Shown here in pieces: positions 22,701 through 34,251 of a stretch of DNA of 64,000 bases. How positions within the stretch are numbered: the first letter of the stretch is position 1; each line of letters starts with the position of its first letter. This DNA comes from Plasmopara viticola (lineage: Eukaryota; Oomycota; Peronosporomycetes; Peronosporales; Peronosporaceae): assembly GCA_001695595.3 (NCBI GenBank), contig MBPM02000074.1, positions 310,001-374,000 on the forward strand, in the 5' to 3' direction. Below the pieces are notes generated by a model, which was given only the letters and a program-made list of their open reading frames with translations, was not told the DNA's origin and made no database searches. The translations under genes and the position numbers were made by a program.

Positions 22701-23241
22701 TAATCTTGCCAAATTTAATCATGTCTCGCACTTACACCAATGTCTCGAGATGTAACGTGCTAAATCACGGCTTTTGTCCTCTGTAATGCATTGAAGTGAT
22801 CTCGCAGGTGTTGATTCAAGTCTGCCGAAAGAATTCGCGATGCAACGCAACAAACACTCCTCAATGGTCTTGAAGAGACCCCGTCGTGTTCCAAGCCATT
22901 GCGCTTCTGCGGCGCACAGTGTACCGTCCAGCGCTATCAATATTCTGCTGATCTTGTCGGCTTCCATGCAACACCTTCCGCCGCAAAATATTGATTTCCT
23001 TGCTCACAGAACAACTGCGCAGACACTTCGATGCAACCGCTGTACGCTGATAAAATCTCTGTAAAAGGATTCTAACTTCGTGTAGAGCGCTATTAAGCTT
23101 GCTATCCAATTCAGGGACGTAATTCTTCTGCTTCGACACTTCCTTGTCTAGGATCTCATTTATACGCTGAATAAACTTGGGATTACTTGCAAGATCCTTT
23201 GCTGCCTTCTCCGCTCTTGCTTCACAACCGAATATAAGCAC
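22701..23241 (-). pseudogene. Decayed minus-strand frames upstream of the gag remnant
   Basis: Frames 23241-22861 (126 codons) and 22967-22719 (82 codons) overlap and probably belong to one former product with a frameshift near 22,950. The first has a charged, helical stretch (NPKFIQRINEILDKEVSKQK, residues about 21-40). No family is recognised. Position and strand suggest the N-terminal part of the same gag or a neighbouring gene fragment. Confidence 0.4.
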
Positions 23242-24799
23242 CTCACCAACTCAAGAGTCGAACTCTTCGCTTCTTTTTTGCCTCTTTCCCATGCATCTCA
23301 GTGACTTTTTCAATTCTCTTCTTTTCTTCGAAGATGCTACCCAAACGATCGAGTTAAATGGCCAATGTGTGGGTGTAATTTAGCGTCAGAATTTCACACG
23401 CCAACGACGGTAAGGACCACATAGTCGCCTCTTGCTATCAACCCATGTATCTGTTTTCCGACTCTCTTGATTTACGGGAAACCACAACACGGACCCACTG
23501 CGAGCCCTCTTACACTGACAGTGAGCGTGAGAAACCAGCCAAACATCAGAAAACAAAAACCGAAGACTGAGCCAATGTTAGACCAACAAAAGCTACCAAT
23601 TTTTGTGAAGTTTGTAGTAAGGTCCTTTGTGTGCAGCAACTTGCTCAATCAGAATGACTTACCATCCGGGCGCAGTAATCTCGAATCCGTTTGTTTATGC
23701 GTCTATTCATGATTTCACTCTCGCGAGTCATGCATCTTGACGGGTGAACAATGACAACAACTCATAAACTAAAACAGACATCGACAATTCGGCCTTCGCA
23801 GCAGAAGAGATCTATATCCCCAGCTACACGGGGCTTAAGTAGAGCCCAAAATCTTGAAAGCCGTCTCAGCTTGGCGTGTCAGAAAAATTGAAAAAGTGGT
23901 GAAACCCGGTTATATCTCTCTGTCAGTAAGGTGCTGTTTATGCAGGTCTTAAAAGGCCTTTGTTCAATCTGTTAAAACGAACGTTGAATGAAGCTGGGTT
24001 CAAAAACAGTGAAAAAGCCTCCAGCAAAAAGCAGTCTCGATTTACCCATGAGATAAAGACATTTGACATCGTTTGCGTTAGTGTGTGTTAGTACAAATCG
24101 ATGGGAATGGCCAAAGTGAGTCATCTTGCTCCAGTCACGGAAGCTAAGGTCTGTAACAAGCAACTTTCCCACTTCGGACCAGTTGTTGTTTGCCAAAAAG
24201 TACGCGAAGGTAAAAAGTCGAGTGCATCTTCTAGGTCTTAAGCTCATTGTCATTTCCCTAAATCATACATCCCTTAGGACGGCGACTAATAAGCCACTCG
24301 TCCCGAAAATCGCAAGCTAGCTATCTTTCTTTGCAAAGTGTAATTCTCATGTTAAATTTGGCCTGCCAGTCTCAATGTGCTTGCTGACGCATTTTGGTGC
24401 AGGTCAGATCAGATTATAAGCCTATATCAGCAGGGCTAAAAGTTGTTTTGACAAGCGATTTCGGATGTCAATTCAACGCCATTTTTATCGCAAACAAAGA
24501 TGACAAAGTCAAACATGAGGGAGTAGACAGTCTGTTTTAAGCTTCACTATTAGTTGAAAATAATATATCTAGCTCGAGTTTTTATTCCTAACGGCGAATA
24601 CCTGAAGTACAATGCACTTTCAAATGATTATACACTTCTATTGGCGACCGTTTGGGCAAAAAGCAGAACGACTAGCTTTCCACAGCATATGGTAACCCGA
24701 CATAAACAAGCGAATGGCCATGGATGTGGAAGCCTGAGAGACCTACCATAAGATCTAGCCTGCGGTATGCTTCTCGGCTCCTTCATAGACCTCGACTGG
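23242..24799. other. Intergenic, probably decayed retroelement
   Basis: Only short frames (longest 93 codons, minus, 23972-24253). The plus strand from about 24,300 may hold heavily decayed reverse transcriptase/RNase H sequence leading into the integrase remnant, but no motif is clear enough to call. Confidence 0.35.
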
Positions 24800-25600
24800 C
24801 ATGACCGAGGCAACTTGTAGCACGGACGATAAAAAGGAGTTCATGTGTTACCAATGGATGTGGTTTCTGATCCAGCCAGTATTATATAGAAATTAACAGC
24901 AAAGCTGATTCTGACCACAAAGAACTTAATCCTGTGGTGTCCCGAACACAATAGTTACGGATAGGGATCCAGGGTTTATTACTGGTGTCTGACAAAGCCG
25001 TTAAGGTGTGTTTCCTGATGTCAACAGCAATTCATATTAAACTAGATGGTCAGATGGAGGGTTTTAGCCGTGAGGTAGAAGCCATACTGCGCAGCATGCG
25101 CGCAAAGGCTCTGCATTCATGGGCCAATATGTTTTCTAATGCTACGTTAGCTTCAATACTGCGACTAACGCATCTACGGGCTTTACACTATTCTATGTAA
25201 GGGAGCTTGGAGATCGTATTATTTTCGAAGCATGTACGCTTCGAGATCGACGGTGAAGAGACTGGGCGTTACTTTTTTTTCAAAACATTTGATTTGAAGC
25301 TACCTTTTTAGCGAAAACAGTATCTGGCTTTGCGAAAAGTTGCACAAGTGTAATCAGCAGAGCAGAAATGCGATGCTTGGAGAATGCGTAAAAGGCTTTA
25401 CTTGCGGTGGTAAAGTATTATTGGATGTCGCTACAAAGAATACTTAAATATTGTTGAGTAATCAACCTATCGCTCCATCGACCCTTTCAAGATTTTTAAA
25501 GGAATAGGTCGGTATACTCGATTGTTTTCTTCAAGGCGACTTCGAAGCACCCAGCATTTTATGCGAGGAGTCTCAGAAAGTACTTGAATATTCAGGACTC
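24800..25600 (+). mobile_element. Decayed Ty3/gypsy integrase
   Basis: Read in all three plus frames, this stretch keeps the order of the gypsy integrase core. DRDPGF near 24962-24980 matches the conserved SDRDP.F block, then MSTAIHIKLDGQMEGFSREV (25017-25076) matches the MSTA.HPQTDGQTERVNR block, then NASTGFTLFYV near 25161-25195 matches NASTGFTPFYV. Downstream at about 25410-25560 are phrases like the post-integrase VGD.VLL...L.P.F.GPF region and RRLRSTQHF. Frame changes and stops break it repeatedly. It is the best evidence for a gypsy polyprotein in the 23-26 kb desert. Confidence 0.68.
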
Positions 25601-28600
25601 TGAGTCATGATGTGTTTTCAACACCTTCTTAAAAGCTTTCTTTTCTTCATACTTCCAAGTAAGCGAGTTTGCTTGACCATACAACCGCTAATAGTATTTT
25701 ATTATCGACCATAAAGATAAGGGACCACGTACCCACAAAGCTATCAGTGTCGAACGACCGGTTGAGTCTGGATTCTACTAAGAATGAAAGCGACATCATG
25801 GTACACTTCGAGCACCACTAAAGCGCGTGGCGGTCGATCCGACCGTAAAGCTCGTGGGTCACATGACCAAGAAATCTTATTTACTCCTCAAAGTCTTAAA
25901 GGGTCCAAGATTGTATAAAAAAGCCGCAGTAAAATGACCTCGGGAGCAAGTTTAAGTGCGTACATTCGAACTCTCGAAAGCGGCTGCTCTCATGAAAAAG
26001 TATAAAGCTGAAGTAGAATTGGCCTTATGAGTTTTCAAGACCGGCGGCACTTACATTCGAGTGCACAGTAACGCAGTTTTTTTTGTTTTTCGAAGCTTCA
26101 GAAGAAGTAGAAACTTATTCTATTTCACACTGCTTATGGACGCCTTCTGGATGGCTTGAGTACAACTGCTTATAGTCTTTTATACCTTGAAACCAATAGC
26201 AACGAGTGCCTTGTATATACCCACTTTTGAAACTTACGTCTTTGGCGCATAATGCAGAGCCTGAAACATCTCAAAGGTGAGGTGTTTCCGACCCACCAAA
26301 GAAACAAAGTCGCCAGTGTGCAATGTATTCCATGCAATACCTTAGTGAGCCTTATCCTCACGGTCGTAAAGTACTTTATATGAAGCGACAAAACTTAAAG
26401 TCGTATCGACCTGAAAGCTCATTCGAATCGCAAAAAAAGTTATACAACTGAACCGTGGTAGTGGCAATGCTGGCAAGCACTTCGAAAATTATCAGTCAAT
26501 TGTCTATTGGCTTTACATCTCCAAGTGGATTTCTGAATAATGTTGAAAAAACAAACGCACAGCTGCCACTAATTTGCGGTGGAATAATGACGCTCTCAAA
26601 ACAAAATTACTTTCGTAGACAGCAGGCCTTTAAAACCAATTGTACGACTGAGCGAGTGGTTTGTATCGGTGAAGACGTATTGCGTAACGAGTGCGCGAAC
26701 GCGCCAAGGCGTCGTAGCATTATGCTCCTTCCCACTCAAAGATTTAGAATATAAGCACTGTTACTGAATGGCTACTAGCCGCTTGATGTGAAAGTGTTAG
26801 CTTTCCCTTGCGTTTCACTAACGCCAGCTCATGATTTGATATGGGGAGAAAGTTAAGGGTTTAGCCCTTCTACGATGCGCGAGCAGATTACATACTGTGT
26901 CTCGTTGACTTTACGTTCTATAGTATTTACAAAACAAAATGGCTGAAAGCCTTTATTTAAAAAAACACTTGGATGGAAAGAAGATAACAACACAACAACT
27001 TTGCTATCAATAATTTAATTTTCAGTAAATGCTAAACTTTACATACAAATGCGGCTACTGCTGTATCAAACTGCACTCGGGCACAACGAACCATTTCAAG
27101 TCATACACAGAAGAGACTTAGCGCATATGCTGGATGTTGCTAAAAATTGAACGCTTTTGTGCTTTATGAAAGCTGTATCACGATCCTTGGGTCAGGTAAG
27201 TGCGGATGCGTCAAAGCCGGGTCATACGCAGACACAGCCACGGAAGGACCACTATTTGATTAGATAATAATTTGACTCTGGGCACTTAGCGTCCCAACCT
27301 CTATCTAAAAAGCGCGAGTCAAGCAAGTTGCACGTGCTCGGGGCTCCAGATCAAATTGCGCAAGAGCTGCATATCTCGAAGTCCCGACGCCCAGTGCATA
27401 TCACGGCAAAAACAGTCGATATTGGGTGTTAGGTCTCAGCTTCTGGGCTGTACCCGCCAGACGGCGGTCGCGAATATAGTCAAAAAGAAAAGCACTTAGT
27501 GCGCCACATTGGTTTTAAATACCCTTTTTTCTCCCACAATCTTCAATAAAAGGGGGCATTGCAGACTTGTGCGACGTCGTCCATGGCGTCAAATCCAGAT
27601 GGAGGAAATCTTTGCACTCCAAGAACTCAGGGAATGTTTAAGTCTTACTTCGAAAAGCTTTCTCTGGCAATGCAGACATTTTTGACATGTTGACTAGTGT
27701 TTGTGATGAGATTATTGACACTAGCCTTGCAAGATGCTGAGCACGAGCTGAGCTCTTGTTAGAGTCCTTAACGGCCACTGTAAAGGCAGTGCTACCGGAA
27801 TTGCTTATGACTGCAAAATGACTGTCTCCTGGCATACTGTGTCGAGTCTCTGGCCAAGCGATATCGATTCAAAGGTACTGCTCTACTCGCACATTAAATT
27901 TGCTGGAGTTATTACCAAGTGCAAGCAGAGTTTAAGCGTCTAAAACTCTTGACTTATCTGAAAAATACTTAATTGTCATCCTGAGGTGCATCATAAAACA
28001 CAAGTGCCACCTGCGCAGCTTGCAGTGCCTGCATTGATTCTCCACTTTTTAATCGTTAAACAAGCCACAAGAAATAGTCGCTGCAGAACTAATAGCCTGA
28101 CCCTTGGAGCTGCACGTGCCTTCCGCTAACTGTTTGTCAAGACCTAGGGCATAATGCTACAGACAACGAAATTCTCTCTCAGTTTCGAACTTCTGGTCCA
28201 ACGAATTCAAAAGTTCTAGAATAAAGCGACTTTTGCTTCGCTGCGAATGCATCTCGTGCTCTTGCGCCATATTGAAGCTAATGGTTATTACCTCCACATC
28301 ATCAGACAAAACATTGATCAATAATCAAATATGGAACGAGCAATAAGAACACTGGTCGCGAGCGACCACGGTAAGATACGTACGGGCTTGAAATATGTAT
28401 GACTCCGACGTGCACGGTAAATGCAAATACTATTGGATTCTTAGGACTACTCTGCGTTGTGGTAGCTCACCAAGAGGGCTCAAATTCGTTAAGGTGACCG
28501 CTCGGCCTCTAGCCGAGGATGCCAAATCTTAATTGACGATAGAACTTGGATATCGCTCACTTCGAGCAGAGGGTGATAAACGCGCGTAGCCCGAGTGTGC

Positions 28601-29866
28601 TTTGCAAGCAATAATATCGTCATCTCACGGTATAGCGTATGTTTGTTGGTGCACCGCGTTGCATACGGTTCGGCTCGCTCTTCAAGATTGCTGTCTGGCG
28701 GTAAGAGGACTGTGTCGAGAAACAAACTGTAAGGCTTATTTATTTGGCTGTGCGAAGGCTGAGAAGCGGCTATAGTCACAACGGTAGACAAAAAATAGAC
28801 TTGTATGAACTAATAAAGTCCAAAGTGAGATTGTTACGGAGTTTCGCAAACCTCGTGTACTACACTTGTCTATGGTATTGTGACTTAAGTCACGAGCATC
28901 AAAGCAATACATGATTTGCTAAATGCATATTAGTGAAATTACTGTGCTAGATAACAATGGTGGGATATTGCCCCACAGCAAATTTTATCGACAATCGACT
29001 TTTGAACGTGACACGATTACAGTATCTACTCGCACATTATAAACCGCGTTGCCGAGGTTGTCGCTAAGCATCTCTCGATTTGATGTGGTAGAGCTCAGCG
29101 GTGACTGAAGCATGACAACGAGCTTTTCGCTCGTTACCCACCTGACTTCAAGATTAGACTCAATGAAATATTGTATTTCTGAATGTATCCCGACCAATTG
29201 TCAAAATTGTGAGTACAAGGGCCATCGTGTATTAGTCATCTTCGATGGCGGCCCGTATTGTGATAGCTCGACGGCGATGTGGCTTGACCGCTCAGGCAAG
29301 TACTTAATCACATCCGTGGCTGGCAAAATAATAGCCAGTATGGGCGCGTGCCATAGAGAGAGACGCCCTGCTTTTCGAGCGTTCTGTTCGGATAACCCGA
29401 GGTCAAATGCACGGATAAACTAGTACCACACCAGGTACCGCCTTGTTTGTCACTACGAGCATTTATCACAGCATTTCTAAGCACGATAAATAAAGCTCGC
29501 TTTATTCTAACTATTGTCAAATATTTTGTAATCGCAATTGTGGCACCATACTGATCAAGAAGCCATTTCGATCATAGTCCATGGATTGCTTCATTGGATG
29601 CAAGGTACATCTCCGTCGCTTGCACCCGCAGTCTGATAAAACCATGTAAGCGTTGCTATTGCGGCCGCCTGAGCTCGCTTAGTAGTATCACAAGCTCTAT
29701 CCTTGAATGTGACGGGCAAAATATGCAAGTGATGTTGCTGTCTTGCTCTGAAAAGTGGGTCGTCATTTTCAACTCAAAGGGCCAGTGCGACCGGTACTGA
29801 AGATCCTTTTGATAAGAATAAATAGTTGCCACAGTGCAACTGCCACCTGCGACTCCATCCATCGGC
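25601..29866. other. Intergenic desert, nothing recognised
   Basis: About 4.3 kb. Short frames include 26455-26754 (+, 99 codons), 28489-28791 (-, 100 codons) and 29112-29423 (+, 103 codons). None has a motif I can name. The last 100 bases before 29867 presumably hold the promoter of the HAD gene; I see no clear oomycete initiator there. Confidence 0.5.
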
Positions 29867-30826
29867 ATGAATCTTATGCCCCTGCGTCGTCTCCGATTCC
29901 ACCAAGGCTTTAACTGCAGGGCCCGTCAGGTCCATATATTGCATCCTGCAGTCCGTCCTCTCGCCCCGTATCGAAGTCGACGGCTCAAGAGCACAGCGGC
30001 TGAGAGCGCCGCGGCGATTGCACATGCTGAAGCCACAAGGGGTCCACGGTGCAGCCCCGGGCTCGTGGTTTTTGACAAGGACGGTACACTCATTGATTTC
30101 ACGCTCATGTGGGGTGGTTGGGTCGAGTCTCAAGCTTGGAAGGTCGAGATGACGACTGGTTTGCCCGTGCGCGAGAAGCTTTTTGCTGTCATGGGCTACG
30201 ACTGGATCAGCCGCTCCATCAAGTCCAAAGGCGCTCTCTGCTGCACACCCATGGGTGAGCTCTACAAGCTTGCAGTGCGTGTGCTGGTGGCCGAAGGGAT
30301 GCGGCAGCATAAGGCCGAGGAGATCATTCAGCAGTGCTGGAGTATGCCGGATCCAGTGCTCACGAGTCGCCCACTGGCAAACATCTCGGCGCTCTTTCGC
30401 ACGATACGAAAGATGGACATTAAGATTGCAGTGTGCACGACGGATGACCGTCAGCCGACAATTGACACGCTCCGACACTTACGGGTCCTTGAGATGGTCG
30501 ACGCTCTGGCTTGTGGAGACGATGGGCTTCCTGCCAAGCCCGCGGGTGAGCAGATCTGGACCATTTGCCAGCAGGTTGATGTCGAGCCACACAACACTAT
30601 TATGGTGGGCGACACTTCCACCGACATGCTGTTGGGCAAGAATGCAGGCTGCGGATTATCTGTTGGCGTGCTTGGAGGAGCATCGTCGCTTGACGATCTT
30701 GCAGAGGATGCTGACGTGCTCATTCCCTCTATCGATCGTGTAATCAAGTTGCTCTTCCAGTACGGTCAACAAGCTCGGCGCTTTGGCAGTGTAGACAAAG
30801 AGGCGACGCAATCAGGCAAGGATTGA
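29867..30826 (+). CDS. HAD-superfamily phosphatase, phosphoglycolate phosphatase-like, probably mitochondrial
   Basis: 319 codons from the ATG at 29867; a longer frame to 29834 opens only with GTG. All four HAD motifs are present (residues from this ATG): DKDGTLID near 69-76 (nucleophile and general acid Asp), the Thr of CTTDD near 190, the Lys of PAKPAGE near 224, and GDTSTDM near 249. The cap between motifs I and II is an all-helical C1 type, as in phosphoglycolate phosphatases. The first 45 residues are rich in Arg, with no acidic residue, which fits a mitochondrial presequence. The substrate is not settled by sequence; other small phosphate esters or nucleotides are possible. The coding sequence ends 34 bases before the end of the convergent kinase-phosphatase gene. 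Confidence 0.88.
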   Translation: MNLMPLRRLRFHQGFNCRARQVHILHPAVRPLAPYRSRRLKSTAAESAAAIAHAEATRGPRCSPGLVVFDKDGTLIDFTLMWGGWVESQAWKVEMTTGLPVREKLFAVMGYDWISRSIKSKGALCCTPMGELYKLAVRVLVAEGMRQHKAEEIIQQCWSMPDPVLTSRPLANISALFRTIRKMDIKIAVCTTDDRQPTIDTLRHLRVLEMVDALACGDDGLPAKPAGEQIWTICQQVDVEPHNTIMVGDTSTDMLLGKNAGCGLSVGVLGGASSLDDLAEDADVLIPSIDRVIKLLFQYGQQARRFGSVDKEATQSGKD

Positions 30827-30859
30827 AGTCTTTTTTAAATAATACGTGTTGCAATAATA

Positions 30860-33800
30860 TCATGGTAACGCTACGAGAACCACAGCTATGTTATCGAGAC
30901 TTCCACGGACATATCCTTCAGTAAGCAGCTTCATTGCAATGTCGTTTAATGAAGCAGGCCCATCGTCTCGTTCTTCTCCATCCACACGCTTTTCAGCGAA
31001 AAAGCGTGCAATGTCGTCATTGCTTATCGTTTCCCATAGTCCATCGCTGGCGATTATCAAAAGGCCACCGGACGGGCGCTTGCTCAGCTTGACATGAAAC
31101 ACTGACGGCTCTGCTGTCACGTATTTTCGCAAATGACGGTCGCCGATACTACGAGAGACTGCAAGCTGTCCAACGACGCGCCAAAGCCCTGCAAAACTCA
31201 CAAACCCGCCACTGGATTCGATTCGAGAGCGCTCGCGTGGGTCGTTCGGACTGTGATCCATACTCAAGGGCACAATGTCGTCATCAGTACTATCAGGGTG
31301 CTCGTGTGATTTCGGTGGAAACCACGCGAGTGCACGCGAGTCGCCAACATTGGCGCTAACAATTCGTTTCTCGTGACGAAAATGGAGCACGACGGTCAAG
31401 GTGCATCCCGAGAAATACTCCTCAATGCCAGTGGAATTAGCAGCGTCGCCATGATGTCTCGGGTCCGAATCGTCGTCACTTGCAATGTCATCGAGAGAAT
31501 GGAGGAAACCTTCGTGCAATTCGAGAAACGTTTGACGTAGTGCGAACGTTTCGGCCAATTCAAGCTCCGCGGACACGTTGCTGGCTGTATTACTTGAGTG
31601 CGTTCGCATGATATCCTGCTCTGGTTTTGAGATTGCCGCGAAGTACCGGCACAGTAGATACGGCAGAGTTTTCACCACATATAAGGCCGCTGCTGAGCCT
31701 AAATGGCCATCGACGACTGCATAAAGATCAAACCCCAGTGCCTCTTGTCGTGCAGTCCACTTTTGCTGCAATTGCTGCTCTGAAAGGACCAAAACAAAGT
31801 CTTCCATGTACTTCTTACGGCCCTGGAAAAGCGCAGTACCTACATGGGAGAGGTGTGGCTGACGAGTATGATAAGGTTTTGACTCGGTTTGAATTGCAGC
31901 GAAAATGTGCGGGGCTCGAAAGCTGCAAAAGTTGGAGTGCAGATTGTGTCGACGTGCAAGAGCGTGCTGGTTGCAGCTCCGAGCGGTCGAAAAGACTCGA
32001 CCACATTGTGGACACGTAAATTGGTCTGGGAGCTCGTACCGAGTTCGTACCACAGACGCAAAAACACTCTCTCGTGCTCTTTGTGCCTCGAGGTAGCGTT
32101 CATGTAACAACAGCTCGTCTTTTGTTGCAAACTGGCGATCAGACTCGTGACAGACGTATGGTCCCTGAAAAAAAGCGTGTTGCAACGCTTCCTTGGCAGA
32201 AATACGCGCTGACGGATGCCACTGAAGCAATCGCCATATTAAGTCGAGGCCCCAACTATCCTCTAGTCCCCGTTTCAACGGATCTCGTTCCACGAGTGTT
32301 TGATTAAAGCGTCCAAAGTGGCAGCTTTCGGTCACAAGGGCATACTTATCGTACAGTGAGCGTAATTGTCGCGATCCTGGCTGGAAGATACAGAATTCTT
32401 TGGTAAGAACGTGCAGCAAGTAAGCCTTTGTTCGCCAACCCGATTCTTCACTACTACCATGTCTTTCACGCTTCAGTCGCTGCTGAGCATTGAGGACCAC
32501 GTCAAGCTTGACCCGTTCGCGCGGGGAGATCAAAAACACTTGAGGAGAGCCGAGCACCATTTCTAAGAACACGACGCCCACAGACCAGAGATCGTAAGCC
32601 TCGGGGGCTAGATAATCATACGGCTGGCCATGGTCACCAAACAAGACTTCAGGAGGCTGATACTCGCGCGTTTCTTCAGCTTGCGAGGGTCCGGCAGGTC
32701 TTGTTGATCCAGCACTAGCTGCATACAAGTTCTTTAGCGTGTAATCATCCACAGCAGATCCAAAGTCTGCTAGCTTGACAAGTGGCATTGGAGCCACCGT
32801 CGAGGTGAGGGAAGTCGGTGGAATCGACACCAAGATATTGGACGGTTTGATGTCACGGTGCGTGATGCCGCGGGCGTGGAGACTTGCTACGCCTTCGAGC
32901 AGTTGGCGCATGATTTCGCGCAAGACATTCTCACCCAGCGCATCCGTGCGCAGCTTTTCCCAGAACCGCGATGGCTGCAACACGACTCCAGCACCACCCT
33001 GGCCGTGGCCATCACCATCGTAAAAGACCTCTACTCTTTCGTACAGATATTGCCGCAGCGACTTGCCTTCGTCATGGAAAACGAGCCAAAGCTCCGGCGT
33101 CGATCGAAAGTGCGACGGCGTCTCTTGTCTTTCAATCCCATGGTTTGGTCGAAAGAAATACTCGACAAACCGCGCGACGTGGCGCTCCCCTTGTAGCACT
33201 ACGCCAAAGTGCGCTTCTCGAAGCCCCATTTGCGCCATACTCTCGCCGAGTTCGAGAAAGAGCCGCTTGAGCACAAACTGTCCTTCTTTGCGGCCCTGTC
33301 GTCGCGTCGCTCTCCACACTTCCCCATGGGATCCAGCGTCAAACCTTTTCTTTAATCGATAGTGAGCATTCACGTAGATTCGGCGAGCGTCCTCCATTTC
33401 GTAGTGATACTCGAGCACGGGGCCTTCAAACGTCTTGCTTTGAAGCTTAAACGCGGCATCCGTTTCTACGGCTTTTGGTAAACGAAGCGGTGGCGCTGGA
33501 AAGCGTCGAGACGCCGAAGCGGCTCCAGGTAATGGACACACTGGCGTCAGTGTGCTTCTTTCGCTTGATGTCGTGCTCCACGGCACGACACCCATCTGTT
33601 TCCGTGCGTCCATGGGCCACGGCGGCTGACGGGGCTGTTGGTGTTTACATACACCCAGTAGCCCCGAACGCTCCACTAACTCGTACCCCTCGACTGCCAC
33701 CCCAGGATGCAGCGAATCGCTCACGGCGACACAGGCCAAGGCATCGTCGGTCACTCGACGAGGAACGTTGGCAACTTGGCTAAACCAAGCACGATCTGTC

Positions 33801-34000
33801 AACAGCTTGCGAGACGTCACTTCGGACTTTTCTACTGCTCGAGTCACCCACTGTAGCAACAGGAGCTGCCCGACTCGTAGGATGAAAAGCCACGTCATGA
33901 TGGACATTTTCAGGGTGCTAAATACATTCCAAGGGCACAAAGGCGTTGTTTTATTGACGTGGCAAAGATAATTAGACCGACGATGCAAACGTGCCTCCAT
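30860..34000 (-). CDS. Protein kinase-C2H2 zinc finger-PP2C phosphatase fusion protein
   Basis: One open frame of 1,046 codons from the ATG at 34000, which has an in-frame TAA two codons upstream. Residues about 32-55 (from a second ATG at 33907) are hydrophobic and could be a signal peptide or anchor. Kinase about 214-611: glycine loop DAGSHGEVW, lysine K245, HRDIKPSN at 381-388, DFG at 412-414, PPE in place of APE near 449-451. It is a serine/threonine kinase with a long insert after the activation segment. A single C2H2 finger sits at 661-685 (C663, C666, H679, H685). PP2C about 718-1046: YMEDF, DGHLG at 764-768, VGDSRA, GD near 953, ASDGLWE near 984, and DN at 1036-1037, so the metal-binding Asp residues are kept. 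Both enzymes look catalytically competent. Kinase and PP2C in one chain implies linked phosphorylation and dephosphorylation, possibly of the same target or of itself; that is inference. Confidence 0.92.
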   Translation of the reverse strand: MEARLHRRSNYLCHVNKTTPLCPWNVFSTLKMSIMTWLFILRVGQLLLLQWVTRAVEKSEVTSRKLLTDRAWFSQVANVPRRVTDDALACVAVSDSLHPGVAVEGYELVERSGLLGVCKHQQPRQPPWPMDARKQMGVVPWSTTSSERSTLTPVCPLPGAASASRRFPAPPLRLPKAVETDAAFKLQSKTFEGPVLEYHYEMEDARRIYVNAHYRLKKRFDAGSHGEVWRATRRQGRKEGQFVLKRLFLELGESMAQMGLREAHFGVVLQGERHVARFVEYFFRPNHGIERQETPSHFRSTPELWLVFHDEGKSLRQYLYERVEVFYDGDGHGQGGAGVVLQPSRFWEKLRTDALGENVLREIMRQLLEGVASLHARGITHRDIKPSNILVSIPPTSLTSTVAPMPLVKLADFGSAVDDYTLKNLYAASAGSTRPAGPSQAEETREYQPPEVLFGDHGQPYDYLAPEAYDLWSVGVVFLEMVLGSPQVFLISPRERVKLDVVLNAQQRLKRERHGSSEESGWRTKAYLLHVLTKEFCIFQPGSRQLRSLYDKYALVTESCHFGRFNQTLVERDPLKRGLEDSWGLDLIWRLLQWHPSARISAKEALQHAFFQGPYVCHESDRQFATKDELLLHERYLEAQRARESVFASVVRTRYELPDQFTCPQCGRVFSTARSCNQHALARRHNLHSNFCSFRAPHIFAAIQTESKPYHTRQPHLSHVGTALFQGRKKYMEDFVLVLSEQQLQQKWTARQEALGFDLYAVVDGHLGSAAALYVVKTLPYLLCRYFAAISKPEQDIMRTHSSNTASNVSAELELAETFALRQTFLELHEGFLHSLDDIASDDDSDPRHHGDAANSTGIEEYFSGCTLTVVLHFRHEKRIVSANVGDSRALAWFPPKSHEHPDSTDDDIVPLSMDHSPNDPRERSRIESSGGFVSFAGLWRVVGQLAVSRSIGDRHLRKYVTAEPSVFHVKLSKRPSGGLLIIASDGLWETISNDDIARFFAEKRVDGEERDDGPASLNDIAMKLLTEGYVRGSLDNIAVVLVALP

Positions 34001-34007
34001 CGTTTAA

Positions 34008-34039
34008 CTATTATTTGTCTCTGTAGTCTCAAATAATAG
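34008..34039. repeat. 10-base inverted repeat just upstream of the kinase-phosphatase start codon
   Basis: ctattatttg (34008-34017) and caaataatag (34030-34039) are exact reverse complements and lie 8-39 bases before the start codon. They could form a hairpin in the 5' leader or be a factor site. Function unknown. Confidence 0.6.
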
Positions 34040-34251
34040 CCAAAGGTTGCTGCTCCTCCCTTCCTCCGTCGCTTGATCTCGTACTTGCTGTGCCCGCCAC
34101 TTCACCTGCTACTATTCAAAGTCATTGCTTTTATTCTGCATACATAACGACCGTCGACGAGTTGCGCGGACGTGCTCTGCCCAAGGAGGTTGTCTTAGAG
34201 CCCGCATCTCTATCGCAAGGCACCGCCCATCCATCGCTTGACTCGTACACT

